From Styela clava (taxonomy: Eukaryota > Chordata > Ascidiacea > Stolidobranchia > Styelidae): DNA of 64,000 nt. The stretch spans positions 8,020,151 to 8,084,150 of the forward strand of contig NC_135257.1 in assembly GCF_964204865.1 (NCBI RefSeq). Direction: 5' to 3'. Shown here piece by piece: positions 34,701 to 44,938 of this stretch. The position numbers and the translations under genes are program-made. Each line of letters starts with the position of its first letter. The first letter of the stretch is position 1. The notes beneath the pieces were generated by a model. The model was not told the DNA's origin. It saw only the letters and a list, made by a program, of their open reading frames with translations, and searched no databases.

Positions 34701-36927
34701 GAAAAAAATTGTCCCCACTCCCGACTTCTTCTACCATCAAATGTTCATTTTGGTTTTGATTTTCGTTCAAAACAATTCCATTCATCAAACTCTTGAAATG
34801 TTTTATTACAACTTGCGAAGATTGCTGACAAGTTGTAACCACCAGCATACTGAACACTATATCATCTAGTTCTTGTAGACTTTCACATTTGAAGCATAGG
34901 GTAATCCAATGCATCGCTAAAACCGTGTGGCGTTGGTAATATTTGAGGCACATGATTTTCGCTGCATGCATCGAATGGCTCAAACAGTTGTGTACAATAG
35001 TTCGTTCTGCATCTTCTATTGTGGCAATTCCAGTAACAATTCGATAGCATCTTTGATAGTATTCCAATCGCGTTTCGCGGCAAAAAGCTTTCAAAACTGC
35101 TATCCAGAGAGCCATTGAGCCATCTATTATCATCATGATTGGCTTTTTATCAAAATTCACGTGTCTGATGGCGTCAAAAACAAATCTCTCTAAAAAATGT
35201 CCAATATTCATGGCGCCATGTTCATTCGCTACAAACGTCGCAATTGGCAAAGCTAGCTTTCCTTTGGTCGGATTCCGTATAAGTAGTGTGTACACTTGAA
35301 AATCTTTTGTGTCAGACTTTCGTTTCATCACACTTCCAGTTGCATCAAGATATGTAACATCGTTTCTGCAGGTTTGCTTGTACATTTCAAGCTGTTCGTC
35401 CGAATATAGGGTAACACTTGGTGGATGAACTGTAAATTGCCTCAACAAATGGTCGCCTTCTGACTCCATTTCATTTTTCAGATGTTCTAAATTTTTAATC
35501 CAATCGTTGCTGTTTGTTTCGGCATATTTTATATTCCTAAGAGTCGATTTACTCGGCACATTTGTGAAAGAGCCTAGATATCTTTCCTCTGATGTCATTT
35601 TATTGTAAAGTTGCCGCTGGAAGCACTCTGACGATTTGTACTCCATTTCTTTATGCATGCCATCCCGCAAATTTCCTCTCACGTATCTCCGGCGAATACA
35701 TTTCGACTTGTGGACTCGATAGCCGATGATGTCAACTGTGCACTCTATGGTATCTTTTCGGGAAAATATTAAAATTTTTCCTTCAACTTGACAGTTGCAG
35801 CATTTTCTGTGACCGCAATATAAATTAATCTTTCCTTTATAGGCTTCCCCAATTAGAGCACTATCCAAGCTGCGTAGATAGTGATTGGCAACGTAGGGAA
35901 CGCATTCATTGTAAATTTGCCGGAAATGTTTAAGAAATATTTCTGTATAATCTGTGTTCTTGAAGCGGTGCTTAGATCGATGCTCTGAAAGTCGTTTCCA
36001 TTCCTCAAACGTGATTTGAAATTTTCCTTGTCTTTTAATGTAAGTTTTTCTTTTCAACGATTTAATTACTTTTTTATTATACTTTCCCAAACGGTACAGG
36101 GATTTGAAAGATGGAATGCGTTTGCATGAAATATCTTTTGAACAATTTTGAACTGAGTTTACAAATCGTGACTTCCGTGCGCGACCTTTGCCTGTCTTTC
36201 GTACAATTATAACGCTATCCGCTGAATCTGATTGGTCAGATGAGATATTAATCATAGACTTTTCATTTCCATGTATTTCTTCTTTAATTTGTTTTGGCGA
36301 AATCAACTCACAGCAATTTCCATTCCCATTTTTGGTATGAAAATATATTTTACTGGTACTACCTGTTATTTCTACTTTCACTCCTTCGCATAAAAACTTT
36401 TGATCCTCCCACGCCCCTTCTGGCGACGAGTCAAACAAGCAAGACGGATGAAACCAATTAAAACAACTTTCGCACTCAACCATAAACTCGCCTGAATATG
36501 GTCTTTTGCAAATACAATATAAAACAGTTTCGTCATTCAATTCGCTATTTTCAGTTTTTTCTTCCGGAAAATCATTATAATTGTTTTCTTCATCTGGTTT
36601 ATATCTAGTCAAGTTTTTCATAACTTGGTTTATTTTATGCCTGCTTGCTGTATCATGGCGTTGGTGTAACATAGTTTTGGCCATCTTGTAAAAACCCTGA
36701 GATTTATTATGTATTTTCGTGGTACATATTTCCTTTTGCCCGACACTTTTTTTTGAATTGATGCATTTTTCAATATCGTTCAAATTATTTTCGTAAAAGA
36801 TCTTGAGACAAGAGATGCGTGTGGATGCTGACCTTTTAATCCAACATCCACAAGACTTCAAAAAGTCTTCTCTTTGACCGTCTGATTCAAACTCATTTAA
36901 ATTTTTCAAAATAAAAAACTCTGACAT
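31768..36927 (-). CDS. Fusion protein: PHD-like finger, MULE-type DDE transposase, Ulp1/SENP protease, USP deubiquitinase
   Basis: Uninterrupted 1,719-residue ORF starting at an ATG. Residues 138-180 form a PHD-like finger (C138, C140, C152, C155, H160, C163, C180; the eighth ligand is missing). Residues about 520-870 match a Mutator-like transposase: D528 in TYLDATG, D602 in MMIIDGS, C648/H651/H654 in HNCLSHSMH, E853 in NNETQGIIEQHFGQ. Basic KKRKRR follows at 921-926, possibly a nuclear localisation signal. Residues 1105-1180 match C48 SUMO proteases: H1110, D1127, Q1167 and C1173 in SCGVYMC. Residues 1230-1500 match a USP: C1240 in GLPNFSQNCWFNA, QQDAQEF at 1309, C1342/C1345 with C1389/C1392, H1458 in RSGHYLAY and D1473/D1474. 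The C-terminal 220 residues are unrecognised. The likely role is mobilising the flanking element while removing SUMO and ubiquitin from itself or host factors; that role is inference. Confidence 0.88.
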   Translation of the reverse strand: MSEFFILKNLNEFESDGQREDFLKSCGCWIKRSASTRISCLKIFYENNLNDIEKCINSKKSVGQKEICTTKIHNKSQGFYKMAKTMLHQRHDTASRHKINQVMKNLTRYKPDEENNYNDFPEEKTENSELNDETVLYCICKRPYSGEFMVECESCFNWFHPSCLFDSSPEGAWEDQKFLCEGVKVEITGSTSKIYFHTKNGNGNCCELISPKQIKEEIHGNEKSMINISSDQSDSADSVIIVRKTGKGRARKSRFVNSVQNCSKDISCKRIPSFKSLYRLGKYNKKVIKSLKRKTYIKRQGKFQITFEEWKRLSEHRSKHRFKNTDYTEIFLKHFRQIYNECVPYVANHYLRSLDSALIGEAYKGKINLYCGHRKCCNCQVEGKILIFSRKDTIECTVDIIGYRVHKSKCIRRRYVRGNLRDGMHKEMEYKSSECFQRQLYNKMTSEERYLGSFTNVPSKSTLRNIKYAETNSNDWIKNLEHLKNEMESEGDHLLRQFTVHPPSVTLYSDEQLEMYKQTCRNDVTYLDATGSVMKRKSDTKDFQVYTLLIRNPTKGKLALPIATFVANEHGAMNIGHFLERFVFDAIRHVNFDKKPIMMIIDGSMALWIAVLKAFCRETRLEYYQRCYRIVTGIATIEDAERTIVHNCLSHSMHAAKIMCLKYYQRHTVLAMHWITLCFKCESLQELDDIVFSMLVVTTCQQSSQVVIKHFKSLMNGIVLNENQNQNEHLMVEEVGSGDNFFLSSKKVDKKQERKSPFYLRYKFKYDTFRKSRLYKVHSNNEKLAEGNIYYSEKFFRAFLNNILSRIPSTSQLMLGNLERHATGQNSKAYDNYRDKYNDLKDCSFQTIFSNNETQGIIEQHFGQMKRVFFKHKRFSDLYQFTKTYAQELQITQKQYADSIIHAKSQKGKGKSIKFPESTFKKRKRRDKGFYTTYSAAKKIVPPQINVNQTPLARLGISANLARVTDSQSRVDIFCSEVWADMSYAENSINHPALTLESGMTVTFADLMSVNEAPEERIHGALKKHSNNPYHNRGWLTDNVACAFIQQLTRSYNELQENNIYGSCDALFTNHILSGKKIKNFTNLKQELTTPSNNKILREHTFYPILYENHFTVLHMCSSSGSLTLIDSADGNNDELKSKINIHFMPFLKQFENIEDVRFDQLVMLPQVDQMSCGVYMCMAVNMICSNKQKHPTDPILYRRKILYELCVSSIKMDTSLKNKLEDSFHGLLFQGLPNFSQNCWFNAVIQSIYFTTRNLYSMRKSQVGGSPVIVNIMNVYRNLVDLVSINHEAVEKCIRMICACLGWRFGVQQDAQEFLLQSGLLAALKNHGYNHEVSVRSHRTCNNCDWASIGQCTKETCIISNMYEDLTDGCCITDYIKHFQCMPSDMVCPSCQNQCISEKVHFEDMPKYLIIWLARYEYSDHKCSKIILPSIKFELNETTYNLDSVLLHLGMDTRSGHYLAYNFINNNFIKCDDEQISLASYSNAVRDIGENGYLYFFARARLTATGDSVTRKENSSVLRRRLPGELPPVVVTIANVEDSYEIKFDLEWEKINEKLLGEIIYILTTTAQLTYEKSQTDCTYLRHCLFIKGCNEDTKTYLKDSAAVDEVTLNNLRPYLFFKFCRRTIRKRLNGKHELSRFTSPVPIHNSTIIGPQTELGHIFIKKTRTITEYIDRVMILEGIIIFNARRQGISYKESSEALFHIPPCTFNDFMKDRNCKT

Positions 36928-38129
36928 TCTGGTGATAATTTTTTGCCTATTGGTGAAATACCTGATTACGCGGTTCTTTCTTCCTTTTGAAATATTGCTC
37001 GCTTTGTTTGCACGGTGCTCTTTAAAGCCTATAACATATAACTAGCTGTCACCAATGCTAAACTTTATCGCCTTTCTTGTATTTGTAGTAAGTAAATTGG
37101 TTGAAATAATCTCAAAATTACACGTCACATCAAAAACAAAATCTGATCCCATTCATTAACTATGCTACGCACACGGTTAATCCGCTAACACTGGGTGCTC
37201 ATGAAGTCTTAAATGCAAGAATTAACACGGATTGAAATAAACAAACCTGGTTAGGATTTATAAAGAACTGACTCCATTACAAGTTACAACGAGACCTCAT
37301 GAACACCCTGTAAGTTCATTAACACGATCCCCTGAGGATAAACTTGGGAGGGATAGGACATGAACCATATATTCTGTAGTTCGCATATAGTACAAGTTTG
37401 CCCAAATCAAGGTCGATTCAATCGATTAGTTGTGGATTCAGCAGGTTCGCGAGAACCCGTTCTTGAAATATCGCGGTAATCTGCGAGCCCGTTCATGGTA
37501 TGTCTTTTTTGTGCGTTAAACAAAAATGGATTATACACCGACAATCCATTTTTTACTTATTAGTTGCTCTATCATCAATGCTGGCCACAAGACCTAATAA
37601 AATTCTCAAAATATTAACCTAAAATTCTCAAATATATATACCTTTCATTTCTCTCATGAAAACTTCAAAATTCCAATATATCTTATCCACAGAAGTATAC
37701 CTATGATTTGTTTCATCAATGATTCACTGAAATGAGAATGCAATTACAATTTATCATATAGCCTAGTCAATATCTAGTGAGGTATTCAAGATCATAACAT
37801 CATTCTGACGAGTGTATTTGTAAACTGCGATCAGCTGAATTTATAAAGGCTTTTTTCGAGCTTGCTAAACCCCCAAAACGAGCTAATATTTAGAACCATT
37901 CTGGAATATATACTGCTGAAATTTCAATTGCTACTCACCTTTGACATCTAGTTGTTGGCCAACACTGGAATAAAAAAGAAGTTAATGCGATGCATTGGAA
38001 TACATTCACTCCAATGCGAAACCACGACATACTACACCAGACTATATTGTGACGTAATAATGAAGATTTCAAGACGACAGTTAAAGAAACCGACGGAGGG
38101 CGACTATAGAGTCTAGTTTTAGCACGAAG
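36928..38129. other. Right inner spacer and presumed promoter of the giant element
   Basis: Holds the presumed promoter of the large minus-strand ORF. At 37189-37310 a short inverted pair (ctgggtgctcatgaagtct against agacctcatgaacaccctg) marks a possible 120-bp hAT-like MITE, but no matching 8-bp flanks were found. No gene supported. Confidence 0.4.
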
Positions 38130-41100
38130 CATCCAATGGTATATTCAAATCAAATCCCCCGAAACCAGAAAGATTCGAAATAACTCTATATTTTGTGAAA
38201 AAGATCTTCTATCAGTCCTCTATCCAATGGTATATTCAAATCTTTGCCCCCAGGACCGGAAAGATTTGGAATAATTCAATATTTCATGAAAAAGTTCAAT
38301 TTTTGTGTATTTGAACATTTTCGAACCTCAAAAAGTTCGAAAACTCTTCAGATGTCACCACAATCTTTTTGTTGGAATATGTTCCTATATTAGTCTTCTA
38401 TTCAATGGTATATTCAAATCTTTGCCCCCAAGACCGGAAAGATTCGGAATAATTCGATATTTCATGAAAAAGTTCAATTTTTGTGTAATTGAACATTTTC
38501 GAACCTCAAAAAGTTCGAAAACTCGTCAGATGTCACCACAATTTTTTTGTTGGGATATGTTCCTATATTAGTCTTCTATCCAATGGTATATTCAAATCTT
38601 TGCCCCCAAGACCGGAAAGATTCGGAATAATTCGATATTTCATGAAAAAGTTCAATTTTTGTGTAATTGAACATTTTCGAACCTCAAAAAGTTCGAAAAC
38701 TCGTCAGATGTCACCACAATTTTTTTGTTGGGATATGTTCCTATATTAGTCTTCTATCCAATGGTATATTCAAATCTTTGCCCCCAAGACCGGAAAGATT
38801 CGAAATAATTCGATTTTTTGTGGAAAAGTTCAATTTTCGCATACTTGAACAATTTCGAACATCAAAAAGTTCGTAAACTCTTCGGATGTCACCACAATTT
38901 TTTTGTTGGGATATGTTCCTATATTAGTCTTCTATCCAATGGTATATTCAAATCTTTGCCCCCAAGACCGGAAAAATTCGAAATAATTCGATTTTTTGTG
39001 GAAAAGTTCAATTTTCGCATACTTGAACAATTTCGAACATCAAAAAGTTCGGAAACTCTTCGGATGTCACAACAATTTTTTTGTTGGAATATGTTCCTAT
39101 ATTAGTCTTCTATCCAATGGTATATTCAAATCTTTGCCCCCAAGACCGGAAAGATTCGGAATAATTCGATTTTTCATGAAAAAGTTCAATTTTTGTGTAA
39201 TTGAACATTTTCGAACCTCAAAAAGTTCGAAAACTCGTCGGATGTCACCACAATTTTTTTGTTGGAATATGTTCCTATATTAGTCTTCTATCCAATGGTA
39301 TATTCAAATCATTGCCCCCAAGACCGGAAAGATTCGAAATAATTCGATTTTTGTGGAAAAGTTCAATTTTCGCATACTTGAACAATTTCGAACATCAAAA
39401 AGTTCGGAAACTCTTCGGATGTCACCACAATTTTTTTGTTGGAATATGTTCCTATATTAGTCTTCTATTCAATGGTATATTCAAATCTTTGCCCCCAAGA
39501 CCGGAAAGATTCGGAATAATTCGATATTTCATGAAAAAGTTCAATTTTTGTTTAATTGAACATTTTCGAACCTCAAAAAGTTCGAAAACTCGCCAGATGT
39601 CACCACAATTTTTCTGTTGGAATATGTTTCTATATTAGTCTTCTATCCAATGGTATATTCAAATCTTTGCCCCCAAGACCGGAAAGATTCGGAATAATTC
39701 GATTTTTCATGAAAAAGTTCAATTTTTGTGTAATTGAACATTTTCGAACCTCAAAAAGTTCGAAAACTCGTCGGATGTCACCACAATTTTTTTGTTGGAA
39801 TATGTTCCTATATTAGTATTCTATTCAATGGTATATTCAAATCTTTGCCCCCAAGACCGGAAAGATTCGGAATAATTCGATATTTCATGAAAAAGTTCAA
39901 TTTTTGTGTAATTGAACATTTTCGAACCTCAAAAAGTTCGAAAACTCGTCAGATGTCACCACAATTTTTTTGTTGGGATATGTTCCTATATTAGTCTTCT
40001 ATCCAATGGTATATTCAAATCTTTGCCCCCAAGACCGGAAAGATTCGGAATAATTCGATATTTCATGAAAAAGTTCAATTTTTGTGTAGTTGAACATTTT
40101 CGAACCTCAAAAAGTTCGAAAACTCGTCAGATGTCACCACAATTTTTTTGTTGGAATATGTTTCTATATTAGTCTTCTATCCAATGGTATATTCAAATCT
40201 TTGCCCCCAAGACCGGAAAGATTCGAAATAATTCGATTTTTTGTGGAAAAGTTCAATTTTCGCATACTTGAACAATTTCGAACATCAAAAAGTTCGGAAA
40301 CTCTTCGGATGTCACCACAATTTTTTTGTTGGGATATGTTCCTATATTAGTCTTCTATCCAATGGTATATTCAAATCTTTGCCCCCAAGACCGGAAAAAT
40401 TCGAAATAATTCGATTTTTTGTGGAAAAGTTCAATTTTCGCATACTTGAACAATTTCGAACATCAAAAAGTTCGGAAACTCTTCGGATGTCACAACAATT
40501 TTTTTGTTGGAATATGTTCCTATATTAGTCTTCTATTCAATGGTATATTCAAATCTTTGCCCCCAAGACCGGAAAGATTCGGAATAATTCGATATTTCAT
40601 GAAAAAGTTCAATTTTTGTTTAATTGAACATTTTCGAACCTCAAAAAGTTCGAAAACTCGTCAGATGTCACCACAATTTTTTTGTTGGAATATGTTTCTA
40701 TATTAGTCTTCTATCCAATGGTATATTCAAATCTTTGCCCCCAAGACCGGAAAGATTCGGAATAATTCGATTTTTCATGGAAAAGTTCAATTTTTGTGTA
40801 ATTGAACATTTTCGAACCTCAAAAAGTTCGAAAACTCGTCGGATGTCACCACAATTTTTTTGTTGGAATATGTTCCTATATTAGTCTTCTATTCAATGGT
40901 ATATTCAAATCTTTGCCCCCAAGACCGGAAAGATTCGGAATAATTCAATATTTCATGAAAAAGTTCAATTTTTGTGTAATTGAACATTTTCGAACCTCAA
41001 AAAGTTCGAAAACTCGTCAGATGTCACCACATTTTTTTTGTTGGAATATGTTCCTATATTAGTTTTCTATCCAATGGTATATTCAAATCATTGCCCCCAA

Positions 41101-42725
41101 GAACGGAAAGATTCGAAATAATTCGATTTTTTGTGGAAAAGTTCAATTTTCGCATACTTGAACAATTTCGAACATCAAAAAGTTCGGAAACTCTTCGGAT
41201 GTCACCACAATTTTTTTGTTGGCATATGTTCCTATATTAGTCTTCTATCCAATGGTATATTCAAATCTTTGCCCCCAAGACCGGAAAAATTCGAAATAAT
41301 TCGATTTTTTGTGGAAAAGTTCAATTTTCGCATAATTGAACAATTTCGAACATCAAAAAGTTCGGAAACTCTTCGGATGTCACCACAATTTTTTTGTTGG
41401 GATATGTTCCTATATTAGTCTTCTATCCAATGGTATATTCAAATCTTTGCCCCCAAGACCGGAAAAATTCGAAATAATTCGATTTTTTGTGGAAAAGTTC
41501 AATTTTCGCATACTTGAACAATTTCGAACATCAAAAAGTTCGGAAACTCTTCGGATGTCACCACAATTTTTTTGTTGGGATATGTTCCTATATTAGTCTT
41601 CTATCCAATGGTATATTCAAATCTTTGCCCCCAAGACCGGAAAAATTCGAAATAATTCGATTTTTTGTGGAAAAGTTCAATTTTCGCATACTTGAACAAT
41701 TTCGAACATCAAAAAGTTCGGAAACTCTTCGGATGTCACCACAATTTTTTTGTTGGAATATGTTCCTATATTAGTCTTCTATTCAATGGTATATTCAAAT
41801 CTTTGCCCCCAAGACCGGAAAGATTCGGAATAATTCGATATTTCATGAAAAAGTTCAATTTTTGTGTAATTGAACATTTTCGAACCTCAAAAAGTTCGAA
41901 AACTCGTCAGATGTCACCACAATTTTTTTGTTGGGATATGTTCCTATATTAGTCTTCTATCCAATGGTATATTCAAATCTTTGCCCCCAAGACCGGAAAG
42001 ATTCGGAATAATTCGATATTTCATGAAAAAGTTCAATTTTTGTGTAGTTGAACATTTTCGAACCTCAAAAAGTTCGAAAACTCGTGAGATGTCACCACAA
42101 TTTTTTTGTTGGAATATGTTTCTATATTAGTCTTCTATCCAATGGTATATTCAAATCTTTGCCCCCAAGACCGGAAAGATTCGAAATAATTCGATTTTTT
42201 GTGGAAAAGTTCAATTTTCGCATACTTGAACATTTTCGAACCTCAAAAAGTTCGGAAACTCGTCGGATGTCACCACAATTTTTTTGTTGGAATGTGTTCC
42301 TATATTAGTCATCTATCCAATGGTATATTCAAATCTTTGCCCCCAGGACCGGAAAGATTCGGAATAATTCGATTTTTCATGAAAAAGTTAAATTTTTGTG
42401 TATTTGAACATTTTCGAATCTCAAAAAGTTCGAAAACTCTCCGGATGTCACTACAATTTTTTTGTTGGAATATATTTTTATGTTAGTCCTCTATCCAATG
42501 GTATATTCAAATCTTTGCCCCCAAGATCGGAAAGATTCGAAATAATTCGATTTTTCCTGAAAAAGTTTAATTTTTGTGTATTTGAACATTTTCGAACCTC
42601 AAAAAGTTCGAAAACTCGTGGGATGTCACTTTAATTTTTTTGTTTGAATAAGTTCTATTAGTAGTCTTCTATCCAATGGTGTTTTCGAATTTTTTCCCCT
42701 GTGACCGAAAAGATTCGAAATAGTC
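38130..42725 (+). repeat. Right satellite array, about 26 units of 178 bp, opposite orientation
   Basis: The same 178-base unit as the left array, reverse-complemented (ctatccaatgg, ctttgcccccaagaccgg and gatgtcaccacaa recur every 178 bases). Two unit subtypes alternate: one with gtgtaattgaac and catgaaaaag, the other with gcatacttgaac and tgtggaaaag. The second also occurs in the outermost left units. Edge units (38.1-38.3 and 42.3-42.7 kb) are diverged. It is about 2.6 kb shorter than the left arm. Confidence 0.97.
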
Positions 42726-42750
42726 AATTATTTCGTATAAAATCACGGCC

Positions 42751-42810
42751 ACACTTCGATATGACATTCGGTACAACTTTTTCAAGATTTGGCTGGAATT
42801 TTGCTGGCAT
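42751..42810 (-). repeat. Outer unique part of the right inverted arm
   Basis: Reverse complement begins atgccagcaaaattccagcc and matches 22611-22670 at about 45 of 60 positions without gaps. It lies just outside the right satellite array, so the two arms share more than the satellite itself. Confidence 0.7.
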
Positions 42811-42900
42811 TGCGGTGGCCTCAAAACCCGTGTCTTGATAACTACAGCAGTGCTGGGAAGAAACCCCAAAAGACATACCGGTACCAGTACCGTACCCGGA

Positions 42901-43227
42901 CTCAGTTGCCAGTCTTTCGGGGCTTAGTTTAGCATACAGACAGAACAACTTTACCCTACAGACATAATTCTGTAATTGAAATGATCTAATACAGAAATAC
43001 TAAAATCTAAACAAAATTACTCAAACGATTAAATTTTTTTTATTTTAATGGCTAAAAGTTCAGACTTAGACTATCCGGTATCTATTTTTCATTCAATAAT
43101 TGAAAATTAAAAACTGTAACACTGATCTAAAACAATCAGTTATAGTATTATATTGCAATATCTGAGTATTGTTTCCTTTGATATCATTTTTAACTCACAG
43201 AAATAATATTTTTATTTGAGCAACCGG
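42901..43227. other. Right flank of the giant element and 5' region of VKORC1
   Basis: AT-rich sequence without recognisable coding or repeat structure. It should include the promoter and 5' UTR of VKORC1, but no TATA box or other clear element stands out. Confidence 0.4.
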
Positions 43228-44129
43228 ATGATGGCTTCAAAATCAACAAAACAAGCTGGATTTTGGGTTGTAGTTTCTGGCTTGTTCTTGTCTTTGAGCG
43301 GATTAACTTTGTCAATCTATGCAAATTATGTTAGCAAAGCAAAGCAATCTTCTACTGATTATGAAGCATTTTGTGATATCAGCGAGAGCATAAGTTGCTC
43401 AAAGATATTCACTTCTGAGTAAGTATTGTGAATTATCGAAAGCGAATAGAATCACTTCTGGTTATTGCTGTATTGTCAGTTAAAAGAAAAATATACCCTT
43501 CTTACTTTCTGTGCAAGTCTACTGGGGTCCAAGTATTGCAGATCGTGTGCAAATTGTTAAATTTTCATTTCTCATTGATAGAAAGTGTTTGGTAATTCAA
43601 AGCTGTATGTTATAGATCAGTATATGTAATGAAAATCAGGGTAATTTAATATGATAATTTTGTTTAAAAAAGTTTCGGTGTTGACATTTTCAACTTGATT
43701 CTACTCTTTTCATCAGATATGGCGCTGGCTTTGGGTTTCTTCATCATATTGTTGGGAAAGATAGTCCACTTAACATATCGAATTCAATTTTCGGGATCCT
43801 TTTCTACAGCTTACAAATAGTTGGTATGATACTTTATCTAGGTTTGAAGTTTTTCTCAGTATGCTTATTTCGAATAATGTTCTATTACATTTTATGCAGG
43901 AATCTTCCAAAACAACAGGCTCTTGAACAAAATTTTGCTATGGTTATCAGTCGTAACGGTCTTGATGTGCATTTATCTTGGATATGTTCTTGCTTACATC
44001 TTACATGATTTTTGTGTTGTATGTGTCACAACTTATGTCATCAATTTCTGTCTTTTGATACTCAATTCCTATCAAAACCAACAGTATAATCATCAGCGGC
44101 CCAGAAAAGAAAGAAGGAAAATAGATTAA
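43228..44129 (+). CDS. VKORC1: Vitamin K epoxide reductase complex subunit 1 (VKORC1 or VKORC1L1), three exons
   Basis: VKORC1 is an ER membrane enzyme that reduces vitamin K epoxide to support gamma-carboxylation of glutamate residues. Coding exons are 43228-43418, 43717-43823 and 43900-44129, with GTAAGT and GTATGA donors and AG acceptors, giving 175 residues. Conserved features: loop cysteines C49 and C57 ([15 protein letters not shown]), [28 protein letters not shown], redox centre C138-V-V-C141, and TTYVIN, equivalent to the TYA anticoagulant-binding motif of human VKORC1. Four hydrophobic spans fit the four-helix fold, and the basic RPRKERRK tail suits ER retention. Length fits VKORC1L1 (176) better than VKORC1 (163), so the paralogue is unresolved. 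A second ATG at 43231 is equally possible; the frame upstream lacks an ATG. Confidence 0.93.
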
Positions 44130-44643
44130 AAAAAATTTTCAGTACATTTCATGCGTAATTCCTGGCAATCTTCATTAACCCCTTTATGCACTTGCTGATT
44201 ACATATATATTTTTATTGTGCTATAGAATTTTAATTGCCAACCCATTCCAGTATACTCAAGTTCATGACCATATGTGATAATAGGATTGATATTAATATA
44301 CAGGCGCACATAGAACATAGGAAATTTATGATTTAATTATCGCATGTATGACAAATTCATTATGTTTTAATAATTTACCATGTGCGACAATAATGCGGGT
44401 TTTCAAAGTATGAATTTCTTTAGCAATTATTTAAATGATGGGTATTTTTTACAAACACTTTTCCATAAGTAGCAAGCATAATACTATATACCTGGATCAA
44501 ACTATTTTGTTTTTCTCCATTCCACTGTCTTCAAAGAAAATTTTATTTAAAATTGAACATTCTCTGAGATATGTTTCAATGGAGTATTACATTTGTAGCA
44601 GAGTAATAGGCTTTTTATAGTATAAATTTCCTCCACTGATCTT

Positions 44644-44669
44644 AATAAATTATTTTGTATTGTAATAAA
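44644..44669 (+). promoter_or_regulatory. Candidate poly(A) signals of VKORC1
   Basis: Two AATAAA hexamers, at 44644-44649 and 44664-44669, lie about 520 bases after the VKORC1 stop. They are the first strong pair in the 3' region, which otherwise holds AT-rich UTR-like DNA from 44130. Confidence 0.4.
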
Positions 44670-44689
44670 CAACTCTGTTGGCTGTTGCA

Positions 44690-44938
44690 CTAAAAGAACC
44701 GAAAATCAAGCATACATTTTATTCTTCCCATATTTAATATAGCTGTTGAATTCTTAATGAATTGCTCGCAAATGATTTTTGTTTGTTCTGCGGTAAAATA
44801 AGAACGCGTTAATAGGTCTTTAAAAAGATGTTCCGATGATGGCAAAACAACATGTGCGGCGCTGTGTCTCATTAGCCTTTCTTTGCATGTCATACTTTCA
44901 GCAATCGTCGACCATTCACTTTGGTCAAGAATAATCAA
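44690..44938 (-). CDS. Possible terminal exon of an unknown gene
   Basis: An open frame of about 82 codons with protein-like composition (SEWSTIAESMTCKERLMRHS, VVLPSSEHLFKDLL, FTAEQTKIICEQFIKN). It has no ATG: the frame is preceded by a TGA 12 bases upstream, and the first sense codons follow an AAAAG that could be a weak acceptor. If real, it is a last coding exon of a minus-strand gene convergent with VKORC1, with upstream exons not found. I do not recognise the family, and chance cannot be excluded. Confidence 0.25.
   Translation of the reverse strand: MIILDQSEWSTIAESMTCKERLMRHSAAHVVLPSSEHLFKDLLTRSYFTAEQTKIICEQFIKNSTAILNMGRIKCMLDFRFF

Larger units (their letters stand above)
22450..42900 (-). 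mobile_element. Giant foldback-like DNA transposon with transposase-SUMO protease-USP ORF, about 20 kb
   Basis: A single large ORF (31768-36927) with a MULE-like transposase core sits between two arrays of the same 178-bp satellite in opposite orientation. Beyond the arrays, 22611-22670 and the reverse complement of 42751-42810 align without gaps at about 45 of 60 bases, so the inverted repeat continues into unique outer sequence. Long terminal repeats built of tandem units are known for Foldback/FB-NOF and Galileo elements, and NOF belongs to the Mutator superfamily. The exact termini and target duplication could not be fixed, so the limits given are approximate. The strand follows the ORF. 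Confidence 0.72.

Noticed and set aside
22780..42725. Centromeric satellite
   Set aside because: A 178-bp period is centromere-like, but the arrays are only about 7 and 5 kb, are opposed, and bracket a transposase ORF with extra inverted flanks, which fits transposon arms better. Not fully excluded.
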